A stretch of DNA of 64,000 nucleotides from Blautia luti (GTDB taxonomy: Bacteria > Bacillota > Clostridia > Lachnospirales > Lachnospiraceae): NCBI RefSeq assembly GCF_033096465.1, contig NZ_AP028156.1:1446501-1510500 (forward strand), given 5' to 3'. The notes under the pieces are model-generated. The model saw only the letters and a program-made list of their open reading frames with translations, ran no database searches and was not told the DNA's origin. The translations under genes were made by a program, and so were the position numbers. Positions 8,325 to 16,856 of this stretch are shown one piece after another; within the stretch, counting starts at the first letter, position 1; every line of letters begins with the position of its first letter.

Positions 8325-9203
8325 TCAGTCATCATAGGAGATGTGAAGGATCTCTTTCATATGCTCGATCGGCATTGGTTCGCCTGTCCATAATTCGAAT
8401 GCAGCAGAACCCTGGAATAACATCATTCCAAGACCGTTCATTGTCTTGCAGCCTACTTCTTTCGCCATGGAACGCATCTTTGTTTCCAGTGGAGAGTAAG
8501 GCACATCGATAACGATCAGTTCAGGACGGAAATAGGATTTGTCAGGAACAACAGACTGTCCTTCTAATGGTTTCATTCCAACGCCAGTAGCGTTAACGAA
8601 AATGAAACTGTCATCCATTTCAGCTTTCAGTTTATCAAGGTCTGCCAGATCATAAAGAACTGCATGGCAGGATGTCTTTGCGTTGATCTTCTCTACTGTG
8701 GATACTGCACGATCCCAGAATTCATCCTTGCGGTTGAAGATTGTGATCTCAGCAACACCGTCTAATGCAGCCTGGATCTCGATAGCAGTAGCAGCGCCGC
8801 CTGCACCGACGATTGTCATTTTCTTTCCGATCACATCAATATCGTTGTCTTTCAGAGCAGACATAAATCCGATACCATCTGTGATGTGGCCTGTAAGATG
8901 ACCATTGTCGTTTACGATCGTGTTGACGGCACCGCATAATTCTGCTGCAGGAGAGAGCTCATCCAGATATTTTCCAACCAGAGTTTTGTTCGGCATGGAA
9001 ACATTGGAACCTCTCATTTTCAGCGTACGGATCGCTTTTACTGCGTCTTCGATTTCATCTGCACCAACCTCGAATGCAAGGTAAGCGTAGTCATACCCAA
9101 GTTTTGCAAAAGCCTCATTCTGCATTGCAGGAGAGCTGGAGTGACGGATCGGGTAAGCCATCAGACCGATTAATTCAGTATGTCCGGTAATTCTTTCAGC
9201 CAT
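8325..9203 (-). CDS. aroE: Shikimate/quinate dehydrogenase, YdiB-like (second copy)
   Basis: 292 residues with the same residue numbering as the copy at 3454: S22-x-S24 in RHSSSP, K73 in NVSMPNK, N94, D109 in TDGIGF, then GAGGAA and a TIFNRKDEFWDRA cofactor strand that closely resembles YdiB. The C-terminal GLGMMLFQGSAAFELWTG is also YdiB-like. The two copies differ in many surface positions, so they may prefer different partners (quinate versus shikimate, or NAD versus NADP). The gene lies 36 bases downstream of the second enoate reductase, clearly in one operon. The 193-base gap to aroD holds a GTATCAG/CTGATAC hairpin but no evident gene. Confidence 0.93.
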   Translation of the reverse strand: MAERITGHTELIGLMAYPIRHSSSPAMQNEAFAKLGYDYAYLAFEVGADEIEDAVKAIRTLKMRGSNVSMPNKTLVGKYLDELSPAAELCGAVNTIVNDNGHLTGHITDGIGFMSALKDNDIDVIGKKMTIVGAGGAATAIEIQAALDGVAEITIFNRKDEFWDRAVSTVEKINAKTSCHAVLYDLADLDKLKAEMDDSFIFVNATGVGMKPLEGQSVVPDKSYFRPELIVIDVPYSPLETKMRSMAKEVGCKTMNGLGMMLFQGSAAFELWTGEPMPIEHMKEILHISYDD

Positions 9204-9239
9204 TATAATAGCTCCTTTCGTAATTTGTTGTAAAGTATT

Positions 9240-11240
9240 TTACTGAAGATATCCCATCAGAGAAAGTGTGTTGAGGATATTTCTTCCTTCCATAGTTCCG
9301 TCGATGATTCTTCTTGCACGTTTGCTGTCACCGATATTCAGAATTTCTATATCTTCGGAAGCGAATGCATTTGCCAGTTCTGTATAAAGCTGTCCCTGAG
9401 CTCTCATACCAAGACATACAAAGCCATAGTCAAATGGAAGTTCGCGCTCGCCCTGTGCATCTTTTACAAGGAAAGAGCTGTCTTTTACTTCCTGAAGGGC
9501 TGTTTTTGTAAGCTGAGCTACATGGTGTTTCTTCATCTGATCTTTCATATCATTCTTTGTAACAGGGTCAAGGTCACGTCCGATCTGATCCATCATCTCT
9601 ACAATAGAGATTTCAGCATTTCTTGCTGCGAAGAATTCTACAACGTCAAGACCAACAGCACCGCCGCCGACAACAACAACTTTCTTGCCTGTCATATCTT
9701 CCGGATAGTCGTTGATATGGTTGATCATTCCAAGGATAGAAGCAACTTTGCCGCCTTCTTTATCGATACGGTCATGAAGACCTTTGATCGGAGGAAGCAG
9801 TGGTGCGGAACCAGTGGAGGTTACGATCAGGTTTGGATGGAACTTGCGGATATTTTCCGGTGTTCCTTCTGTATTCTTGAAGATGTAAAGGTTGTCAAGC
9901 TGCTCTGCTCTGTGGATCTGGTAGTTCGGGAAGTCAGCCAGACGTTTCTTTGCAGGAATCTTGGAGATGATAGAGGCAAGACCGCCAAGAGTTTCGCCTT
10001 TTTCCAAAAGGAAAGTGTTACAGCCTACTTCAGCGGCTGTACAGGCAGCTTCCAGTCCGGCAGTACCACCGCCGATAACTACAACGTTACAGTTTTTATT
10101 TACATGCTGTTTCTTATAAACATCGCCTTCAAGTACGGATGGGTTTACAGTACAGCGGATCGGGCGGTTGAAGCCGATTCTGTTTCCGGCACATCCGATA
10201 TTACAGGAGATACATTTACGAAGATCACATTCTTTGCCTGCAGCAACTTTGTTTACCCATGCAGGTTCTGCGATCAGGCCACGTCCCATACCGATCAGGT
10301 CTGCATCGCCGTCTGCAAGAATCTGTTCAGCAACCTTCGGGTCACGGATGTTACCCATGGAGATACATGGCTTGCCGAATTTTTCCTTGACAGCTTTTGG
10401 CATGTAGGAACGCCATCCGTCTTTCATGTAGTTTGCATCGATCTGATACTGGATAGAACCATTTAAACCGCAGGAAACGTCGAAGATATCAACTTCGTCC
10501 TGTACATATTCAAGGTATTCCAGAGTATCTTCCAGAGTGTTTCCGCCTTCCATCAGTTCGTCTGCACTGAGACGGAGCAGGATCGGGAAGAATGGTCCAA
10601 CCTGTTTTCTTACTTCTTCGATGACCATACGGCAAAAACGTGTTCTGTTTTCTACAGATCCGCCAAATTCATCAGTACGTTTGTTTGTCAGAGGGGAGAG
10701 AAACTGGCTGATCAGATAGGAATGCCCTGCGTGGATTTCTACTGCATCAAAACCTGCTGCCTGAGCTCTCTTGGCTGCTTCTCCGTATTTCTTTACAATA
10801 TGATGGATCTCTTCTACAGTTAACGGACGCGGGATTTCACCGCCGTCTTTGGAAGGTACATCAGATGCGGAAACCGGCTGCATATTTGTACGGGAAGAAA
10901 CTGCGGAAGCACCTGCATGGTTGATCTGAATTGCAACACAGGTACCGTATTTGTGAATTTCTTCTGTAAATTTGTACAGACGTGGTAGATAGTTGTCATG
11001 GTCAATACGAAGCTGAGTAGTTCCGTTGGAACCCTGCGGAGAATCTACACTTGCGTTCTCTACGATGATCAGACCGGTGCCGCCTTTTGCGCGTTCTTTG
11101 TAATAATTGATATGAAGAAAACTCATTTCTCCATTCTGTTCTCCGTAGTTAGTTCCCATAGGCATCATAACAATACGGTTTTTGATAGTCATATTTTTTA
11201 TTGTAAGTGGTGTGAAAATATGCTGATAATTGCTTTTCAT
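9240..11240 (-). CDS. NADH:flavin oxidoreductase / 2,4-dienoyl-CoA reductase-type enoate reductase (second copy)
   Basis: 666 residues from the ATG at 11240, which has AGGAGGAAA upstream; in-frame sequence further upstream is AT-rich and lacks a ribosome site. It has the FMN barrel (GHSYLISQFLSPLTNKR and DEFGGSVENR), a 4Fe-4S motif CISCNIGC plus a later Cys near residues 340-360, FAD (VVIGGGTAGLEAA) and NAD(P) (VVVGGGAVGLDVVEFF) folds. Architecture matches the copy at 1434, but the sequences are clearly diverged, so they are unlikely to be a recent duplication. First gene of the minus-strand operon with a YdiB-like dehydrogenase and AroD. Proposed role: NADH-driven C=C reduction in an alicyclic acid pathway. 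Confidence 0.92.
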   Translation of the reverse strand: MKSNYQHIFTPLTIKNMTIKNRIVMMPMGTNYGEQNGEMSFLHINYYKERAKGGTGLIIVENASVDSPQGSNGTTQLRIDHDNYLPRLYKFTEEIHKYGTCVAIQINHAGASAVSSRTNMQPVSASDVPSKDGGEIPRPLTVEEIHHIVKKYGEAAKRAQAAGFDAVEIHAGHSYLISQFLSPLTNKRTDEFGGSVENRTRFCRMVIEEVRKQVGPFFPILLRLSADELMEGGNTLEDTLEYLEYVQDEVDIFDVSCGLNGSIQYQIDANYMKDGWRSYMPKAVKEKFGKPCISMGNIRDPKVAEQILADGDADLIGMGRGLIAEPAWVNKVAAGKECDLRKCISCNIGCAGNRIGFNRPIRCTVNPSVLEGDVYKKQHVNKNCNVVVIGGGTAGLEAACTAAEVGCNTFLLEKGETLGGLASIISKIPAKKRLADFPNYQIHRAEQLDNLYIFKNTEGTPENIRKFHPNLIVTSTGSAPLLPPIKGLHDRIDKEGGKVASILGMINHINDYPEDMTGKKVVVVGGGAVGLDVVEFFAARNAEISIVEMMDQIGRDLDPVTKNDMKDQMKKHHVAQLTKTALQEVKDSSFLVKDAQGERELPFDYGFVCLGMRAQGQLYTELANAFASEDIEILNIGDSKRARRIIDGTMEGRNILNTLSLMGYLQ

Positions 11241-11584
11241 TATGCGTTTCCTCCTGGATTTTTTACTGGATTTCTTTGATATGTTAATTATATAACAAAG
11301 CATTCCGTAAATCTAATTGATAATACCTGCTATATAATAAAATTAATCTATTGTTTTTCGAAAAAATCTGGTATGCTTGATATGCTGTTCAGGTCAGAAA
11401 ATAGAAATATGTTTTATTAAGTGAAAGATGCCGGATAAAACAGGCTTTTTTAACTTTCTGCCATTTTTTTAACAAAAAAGTCAAAAAATTATTGAAATAT
11501 CCTTCCAAAAAAGGTAGAATTATAATCGGCTAAATTTTTGGGTTAACTTTTAAAAATTCTCATAAAGATGGAGGGCAAACAAGA
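11241..11584. other. Divergent intergenic region, 344 bases, no gene seen
   Basis: AT-rich spacer between the divergent enoate reductase (minus) and carboxyltransferase (plus) genes. It holds an AT-rich TTTTTCGAAAAA dyad near 11353, a TATATAATTA segment near 11290 that could serve the minus operon, and a TATAAT at 11521-11526 that could serve the plus operon, whose -35 is poor (about 11498). GGAGGG precedes the plus ATG. I see no coding frame or riboswitch signature. Confidence 0.5.
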
Positions 11585-13021
11585 ATGAGTAATGCAACAC
11601 AAAGCTTAGCAGGCACAAGAATTACTTCTTTGCTTGACGCAAACAGTTTTGTCGAAATCGGTCAGAGCGTAACAGCCAGATCTACAGATTTCAACATCAC
11701 TGAAAACAAAGCACCATCTGACGGTGTTATCACCGGATATGGCGTAATCGATGACAAACTGGTTTACGTATACAGCCAGGATGCATCTGTATTAAACGGT
11801 ACTGTTGGTGAAATGCATGCGAAGAAAATTACCAGACTTTATGATCTGGCAATGAAAACAGGTGCACCGGTTATCGGACTGGTTGACTGCGCAGGTATCC
11901 GTCTTCAGGAAGCTACAGATGCTCTGGAAGCTTTTGGCGAGATTTATCTGAAACAGACACTGGCTTCCGGCGTTGTTCCGCAGATCACAGCTGTATTCGG
12001 AACCTGTGGCGGTGGTATGGCAGTTATTCCTGCTCTTACAGATTTCACATTTGTAGAAGAGAAAAAAGGAAAAATGTTCATCAATACACCAAACGCACTG
12101 GAAGGAAATAACAAAGACAAATGCGACACAGCAGCTGCAGCATTCCAGAGTGCTGAAACAGGTGTGATCGATGGTGTTGGTACAGAAGAAGAAATCATTG
12201 GCCAGATTCGTTCTTTAGTATCACTTCTTCCTTCTAATAACGAAGATACAGATAACTACACAGAATGCACAGATGATCTGAACCGTGTATGTGCAGATCT
12301 TGCGAACTGTGCAGGTGACACAGCAATCGCTCTGTCACAGATTGCTGACAACGGCGTATTTTTTGAGACAAAAGCTGATTTCGCGAAAGACATGGTTACA
12401 GGATTTGTCCGCTTAAACGGAGCTACTGTAGGTGCTGTTGCGAACAGAAGTGAAGTATACGATGCTGAAGGCAATAAGACAGAAGAATTTGACGGAACCA
12501 TCTCTGCAAGAGGTGCAAGAAAAGCAGCTGATTTCGTGAAATTCTGTGATGCTTTTGATATTCCGGTACTGACTCTTACCAATGCAACAGGCTTCAAAGC
12601 CACTGTATGCAGTGAGAAGATGATGGCGAAATCTGTCGGAGAACTGGTTGCTGCATTTGCAGACGCTACAGTTCCGAAGGTAAACGTAGTGATCGGTAAG
12701 GCTTACGGTACAGCATACGTTGCAATGAACAGCAAATCCATCGGTGCAGATCTTGTATATGCATGGGATAACGCAGAAATCGGTATGATGGATGCTTCCC
12801 TCGCTGCAAAGATCATGTATGCAGATGCTGACGCTGCTACATTAAACGAGAAAGCTGCTCAGTACAGAGAACTTCAGAATGGTGTCGCTTCTGCAGCTGA
12901 AAGAGGCTATGTTGATACTGTGATCAGCCCGGCTGACACAAGAAAATATGTAATCGGTGCATTTGAAATGCTGTTCACAAAAAGGGAAGATCGTCCGTCT
13001 AAGAAACACGGAACGGTCTAA
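11585..13021 (+). CDS. Acyl-CoA carboxyltransferase subunit (methylmalonyl-CoA decarboxylase alpha / transcarboxylase 12S-like)
   Basis: 478 residues of the crotonase-like double-domain carboxyltransferase family (MmdA, PccB, transcarboxylase 12S). The N-domain has the CoA-site oxyanion loop FGTCGGGMAVIP and the C-domain IGKAYGTAYVAM; TISARGARKAADFVKFCDAF follows the usual C-domain order. It moves carboxyl between an acyl-CoA and biotin on the carrier at 13818. First gene of a five-gene operon. It is slightly shorter than MmdA and 12S (both about 510-525), mostly at the termini. The acyl-CoA (malonyl-, methylmalonyl- or other) cannot be told from sequence. Confidence 0.9.
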   Translation: MSNATQSLAGTRITSLLDANSFVEIGQSVTARSTDFNITENKAPSDGVITGYGVIDDKLVYVYSQDASVLNGTVGEMHAKKITRLYDLAMKTGAPVIGLVDCAGIRLQEATDALEAFGEIYLKQTLASGVVPQITAVFGTCGGGMAVIPALTDFTFVEEKKGKMFINTPNALEGNNKDKCDTAAAAFQSAETGVIDGVGTEEEIIGQIRSLVSLLPSNNEDTDNYTECTDDLNRVCADLANCAGDTAIALSQIADNGVFFETKADFAKDMVTGFVRLNGATVGAVANRSEVYDAEGNKTEEFDGTISARGARKAADFVKFCDAFDIPVLTLTNATGFKATVCSEKMMAKSVGELVAAFADATVPKVNVVIGKAYGTAYVAMNSKSIGADLVYAWDNAEIGMMDASLAAKIMYADADAATLNEKAAQYRELQNGVASAAERGYVDTVISPADTRKYVIGAFEMLFTKREDRPSKKHGTV

Positions 13022-13035
13022 GCGAGGTGAAGCAT

Positions 13036-13788
13036 ATGAAGACATTCAAAAAAATAACTTCTGTCTGCATGGCACTTCTCGTAATGGCTGCACTGATCAT
13101 CGGCAGTACTTCCATGGTATTTGCTGCTGATAAGGTTGATGACTCTGTAAAAAACACACTGGTAAACACCGCTGAGGGTCTTACAGATACCATCATCGGA
13201 CTGGCAGATGCAGATATTGAGAATTACCTGAATTCAGGAGACGACTTTACTACAAGTGCCATGCAGTCCTGGCAGTCTTCCAAAGATGAACTTGGATCAA
13301 AGAAGGACAAAAATGGCGAAACTTCTGTAACTTTAAAGGATGACCAGTACACAGTTACAGTTCCTGTGAAATTCGAGAAAGCAGATGCAAACTTTGTTTA
13401 TGTATTCGATTCTACAGGAACACCTGTTTCCCTGTCTGTAGACGTACAGTACGGCATGGGAAAAACTCTCCAGAGAGCAGGACTTAACACTCTGATGGGT
13501 ATTGGAACTGTATTCGTAATGCTGATTTTATTAAGTCTTCTGATCTCTCTGTTCAGATTCATCCCGAATCCTGAAGCAAAGAAAGCAGCAGAAGCCAAAG
13601 CAGCTAAGGAAGTAAAAGAAGCAGAAGCAGCTGCAGCAGCTCCAGCAGTACAGGCAGCAGAAGAAAACCTTGCAGATGACGGAGAACTGGTAGCTGTTAT
13701 CGCAGCAGCAATTGCAGCAGCAGAAGGAACTACAACAGACGGATTCGTAGTTCGTTCCATCCGCAAAGTAAAAAGAAATAGAAGATAA
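13036..13788 (+). CDS. OadG-like gamma subunit of a sodium-pumping decarboxylase
   Basis: 250 residues from ATG 13036, preferred over GTG 13027 because GAGGTGA at 13024-13030 is the ribosome site. The protein has a signal-like N-terminus (SVCMALLVMAALIIG), an extracytoplasmic segment of about 110 residues, a membrane span (MGIGTVFVMLILLSLLISLF) and an Ala/Glu-rich cytosolic tail. The span followed by RFIPNPEAKKAAE is OadG-like; the added N-terminal domain makes it about three times as long as classic OadG (about 85). Gamma subunits anchor the carboxyltransferase and carrier to the beta subunit. Confidence 0.8.
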   Translation: MKTFKKITSVCMALLVMAALIIGSTSMVFAADKVDDSVKNTLVNTAEGLTDTIIGLADADIENYLNSGDDFTTSAMQSWQSSKDELGSKKDKNGETSVTLKDDQYTVTVPVKFEKADANFVYVFDSTGTPVSLSVDVQYGMGKTLQRAGLNTLMGIGTVFVMLILLSLLISLFRFIPNPEAKKAAEAKAAKEVKEAEAAAAAPAVQAAEENLADDGELVAVIAAAIAAAEGTTTDGFVVRSIRKVKRNRR

Positions 13789-13817
13789 TTGAAAGAATCG
13801 TTTAGGAGGATTTTAAA

Positions 13818-14186
13818 ATGAAAAGCTATACAATTACAGTAAACGGTACAGCATATGAAGTAACTGTTGAAGAAACAGGAAGCGTATCCGCTCCGGCAGC
13901 AGCTCCAGCTGCAGCACCTAAGGCAGCTCCGAAAGCAGCACCAAAAGCAGCAGCTCCTGCAGCAGGCGCAGGTTCAGTGAAAGTAACTGCTTCCGTACCA
14001 GGAAAAGTTGTCAAAGTAGCAGCAAGCGTTGGACAGGCAGTAAAGGCCGGAGACAGCGTAGTTATTCTTGAATCCATGAAAATGGAAATCCCTGTAGTAG
14101 CTCCTCAGGACGGTACCATTGCAAGCATTGATGTTGCAGAAGGTGCCTCTGTAGAAAACGGAGATACTTTAGCAACAATGAACTAA
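13818..14186 (+). CDS. Biotin carboxyl carrier protein (transcarboxylase 1.3S / decarboxylase delta type)
   Basis: 122 residues: a short N-terminal beta segment, an Ala/Pro linker (about 25-52) and a C-terminal biotinyl domain with the target lysine K88 in ESMKME. Length and lysine position are nearly those I recall for the Propionibacterium transcarboxylase 1.3S subunit (123 residues, K89). It shuttles CO2 between the carboxyltransferases at 11585 and 15444 and the membrane beta subunit at 14203. GGAGGA lies before the ATG. Confidence 0.95.
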   Translation: MKSYTITVNGTAYEVTVEETGSVSAPAAAPAAAPKAAPKAAPKAAAPAAGAGSVKVTASVPGKVVKVAASVGQAVKAGDSVVILESMKMEIPVVAPQDGTIASIDVAEGASVENGDTLATMN

Positions 14187-14202
14187 GACGGGAGGTAGTC
14201 AA

Positions 14203-15351
14203 ATGTCTTATGTAACAGAAACATTGTCCAACCTGATTCATCAGACAGCATTCTTTAATCTGACATGGGGCAATTACCTGATGATCGCAGTAGCCTGCGT
14301 ATTCCTTTACCTTGCTATCAAGAAAGGATTCGAGCCGCTTCTGCTTGTTCCTATCGCATTCGGTATGCTGCTTGTAAATATCTATCCGGACATTATGGCA
14401 AATCCGGAAGATATGTCCAATGGTGTAGGTGGACTTCTTCATTATTTCTACATCCTTGATGAGTGGAGTATCTTACCATCCCTGATCTTCATGGGTGTAG
14501 GTGCCATGACAGACTTCGGTCCGCTGATCGCCAACCCGATCAGCTTCCTGATGGGTGCAGCAGCACAGCTTGGTATCTATGCAGCTTACTTCCTTGCAAT
14601 TTTCCTTGGATTCAACGGAAAAGCAGCAGCAGCAATCTCCATCATCGGTGGTGCTGATGGCCCGACTTCCATTTTCCTTGCAGGTAAACTGGGACAGTCT
14701 GCACTGATGGGACCGATCGCAGTGGCAGCATATTCCTATATGTCACTGGTTCCGATCATCCAGCCGCCTATCATGAAACTCTGCACAACAGAGAAAGAAC
14801 GTAAGATCAAAATGGATCAGCTTCGTCCGGTTTCCAAACTGGAGAAGATCCTGTTCCCGATCGTTATCACAATCGTTGTTTGTCTGATCTTGCCTACAAC
14901 AGCTCCTCTGGTTGGTATGCTCATGCTTGGTAACCTGTTCAGAGAGTGCGGCGTTGTAAAACAGCTGACAGAAACAGCTTCCAATGCCCTGATGTATATC
15001 GTAGTTATCCTTCTGGGTACATCTGTAGGTGCTTCCACAAGTGCAGAAGCATTCTTAAATGCAGATACTCTGAAGATCGTAGTTTTAGGTCTTGTTGCAT
15101 TCGCAATCGGTACATTCGGTGGATGTATGCTTGGTAAACTGCTTTGCAAACTGACTCACGGACGTATCAACCCGCTGATCGGTTCCGCAGGTGTATCCGC
15201 AGTACCTATGGCAGCCCGTGTATCCCAGAAAGTGGGTGCAGAGGCAGATCCTACAAACTTCCTTCTGATGCACGCAATGGGTCCGAACGTTGCCGGTGTT
15301 ATCGGTACAGCCGTAGCAGCCGGAACATTCATGGCTATTTTTGGTGTATAA
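14203..15351 (+). CDS. oadB: Sodium-translocating decarboxylase beta subunit (OadB/MmdB/GcdB)
   Basis: 382 residues, many membrane spans, with the family hallmarks GGADGPTSIF (about 148-157) and a C-terminal NPLIGSAGVSAVPMAARV segment. The beta subunit decarboxylates biotin-bound CO2 and couples this to export of sodium ions. Length matches the family. It begins 16 bases after the biotin carrier stop with GGGAGG upstream, so the genes are co-transcribed. Confidence 0.96.
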   Translation: MSYVTETLSNLIHQTAFFNLTWGNYLMIAVACVFLYLAIKKGFEPLLLVPIAFGMLLVNIYPDIMANPEDMSNGVGGLLHYFYILDEWSILPSLIFMGVGAMTDFGPLIANPISFLMGAAAQLGIYAAYFLAIFLGFNGKAAAAISIIGGADGPTSIFLAGKLGQSALMGPIAVAAYSYMSLVPIIQPPIMKLCTTEKERKIKMDQLRPVSKLEKILFPIVITIVVCLILPTTAPLVGMLMLGNLFRECGVVKQLTETASNALMYIVVILLGTSVGASTSAEAFLNADTLKIVVLGLVAFAIGTFGGCMLGKLLCKLTHGRINPLIGSAGVSAVPMAARVSQKVGAEADPTNFLLMHAMGPNVAGVIGTAVAAGTFMAIFGV

Positions 15352-15373
15352 TTGAATCAATCATTTTTCTGCC

Positions 15374-15394
15374 TTTACCGCAGTATGCGGTAAA
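15374..15394 (+). other. Intercistronic hairpin before the oxaloacetate-type carboxyltransferase
   Basis: TTTACCGCA and TGCGGTAAA form a perfect 9-bp stem with a GTA loop. No T-run follows, so read-through into the gene at 15444 is likely; it may set the relative mRNA level or stability of the two carboxyltransferases. Confidence 0.55.
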
Positions 15395-15443
15395 AGCGGG
15401 AGAATTTCAGGATTTTTACAGAACTATATAAGGAGATATAATA

Positions 15444-16856
15444 ATGGCAGAATTAGAGAAAAAACCTGTTAAAATTGTGGAAACCATTCTCCGTGATGCT
15501 CATCAGTCTCAGATCGCAACACGTATGACCACAGAACAGATGCTTCCGATCGTAGATAAACTTGATAAAGTCGGCTATCACGCAGTAGAGTGCTGGGGTG
15601 GTGCAACATTCGATGCATCCCTTCGTTTCCTTCACGAAGATCCATGGGAAAGACTTCGTAAATTACGTGATGGCTTCAAGAACACAAAACTTCAGATGCT
15701 TTTCCGTGGACAGAACATCCTTGGATACCGTCCATATGCAGACGATGTTGTAGAATATTTCGTACAGAAATCTGCTGCAAACGGAATTGATATCATCCGT
15801 ATTTTTGACTGCCTCAATGACCTTCGTAACCTTCAGACAGCTGTAAGCGCTGCAAACAAAGAGAAGGCTCATGCACAGGTAGCTCTTTCCTACACATTAG
15901 GAGATGCTTACACACTGGAATACTGGACAGACATTGCAAAACGTATCGAAGATATGGGCGCTGATTCCATCTGTATCAAAGATATGGCAGGTCTTCTCCT
16001 TCCAAACAAAGCTACAGAGCTTGTTACAGCATTAAAAGAAACAGTTAAGATCCCGATCGATCTTCATACACATTACACATCAGGTGTAGCTTCCATGACT
16101 TACTTAAAAGCAGTAGAAGCTGGTGTAGATATCATCGATACAGCAATGTCCCCATTCGCACTGGGTACTTCCCAGCCTGCAACTGAAGTTATGGTTGAGA
16201 CATTCAAGGGAACACCATATGACACAGGATTCGACCAGAAACTTCTTTCTGAGATCGCTGACTACTTCCGTCCGATCCGTGACGAAGCTCTTGACAGCGG
16301 ACTGCTCAATCCGAAGAATCTTGGTGTTAACATCAAGACTTTACTGTACCAGGTACCGGGCGGTATGCTCTCCAACCTGACTTCTCAGCTGAAAGAACAG
16401 CACGCAGAAGACAAATTCTACGATGTTCTCGAGGAAGTTCCGCGTGTACGTAAAGACCTTGGTGAACCGCCACTTGTTACTCCGTCTTCCCAGATCGTTG
16501 GTACACAGGCTGTATTCAACGTACTTATGGGCGAGAGATACAAAATGGTTACAAAAGAAACAAAGGATATCCTGTTAGGAAAATACGGCGCAACTGTAAA
16601 ACCGTTCAATCCGGAAGTGCAGAAGAAGTGCATCGGCGATGAGAAACCGATCACCTGCCGTCCTGCAGATCTTCTTGACAACGAACTTGAGAAACTTGAG
16701 AGCGAAATGGCTCAGTACAAGGAACAGGATGAGGACGTATTAACATACGCACTGTTCCCACAGGTAGCTATGGACTTCTTCAAATACCGTCAGGCTCAGA
16801 AAACAAAAGTTGATGAGACAGCAGCAGACAAGAAGAACGGAGCATATCCAGTTTAA
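15444..16856 (+). CDS. oadA: Oxaloacetate decarboxylase alpha / transcarboxylase 5S-like carboxyltransferase
   Basis: 470 residues with the PycB/OadA/5S TIM barrel: ETILRDAHQSQ (D18), the lysine of CIKDMAG, and metal-binding DLHTHYTSG, followed by the conserved post-barrel domain (QVPGGMLSNL). It exchanges carboxyl between oxaloacetate/pyruvate and biotin. It lacks the C-terminal biotin domain of classic OadA (about 590 residues), consistent with the free carrier at 13818. Together with the acyl-CoA carboxyltransferase this supplies the three soluble parts of a transcarboxylase. Its stop codon overlaps the first stem of the structured element at 16855. Confidence 0.94.
   Translation: MAELEKKPVKIVETILRDAHQSQIATRMTTEQMLPIVDKLDKVGYHAVECWGGATFDASLRFLHEDPWERLRKLRDGFKNTKLQMLFRGQNILGYRPYADDVVEYFVQKSAANGIDIIRIFDCLNDLRNLQTAVSAANKEKAHAQVALSYTLGDAYTLEYWTDIAKRIEDMGADSICIKDMAGLLLPNKATELVTALKETVKIPIDLHTHYTSGVASMTYLKAVEAGVDIIDTAMSPFALGTSQPATEVMVETFKGTPYDTGFDQKLLSEIADYFRPIRDEALDSGLLNPKNLGVNIKTLLYQVPGGMLSNLTSQLKEQHAEDKFYDVLEEVPRVRKDLGEPPLVTPSSQIVGTQAVFNVLMGERYKMVTKETKDILLGKYGATVKPFNPEVQKKCIGDEKPITCRPADLLDNELEKLESEMAQYKEQDEDVLTYALFPQVAMDFFKYRQAQKTKVDETAADKKNGAYPV

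Noticed and set aside
9522..10466. Open frame of 314 residues on the plus strand
   Set aside because: It lies wholly antisense to the second enoate reductase, has no ribosome site and reads as low-quality Cys/His/Phe-rich protein; a shadow of codon use in the real gene.
13818..14186. Repeat-rich Ala/Pro segment as a tandem repeat element
   Set aside because: The AP linker of biotin carriers explains it.
15444..16856. Pyruvate carboxylase subunit B
   Set aside because: Same fold, but no biotin carboxylase gene is near, while OadB, OadG and a free carrier are; an oxaloacetate decarboxylase or transcarboxylase role fits better.
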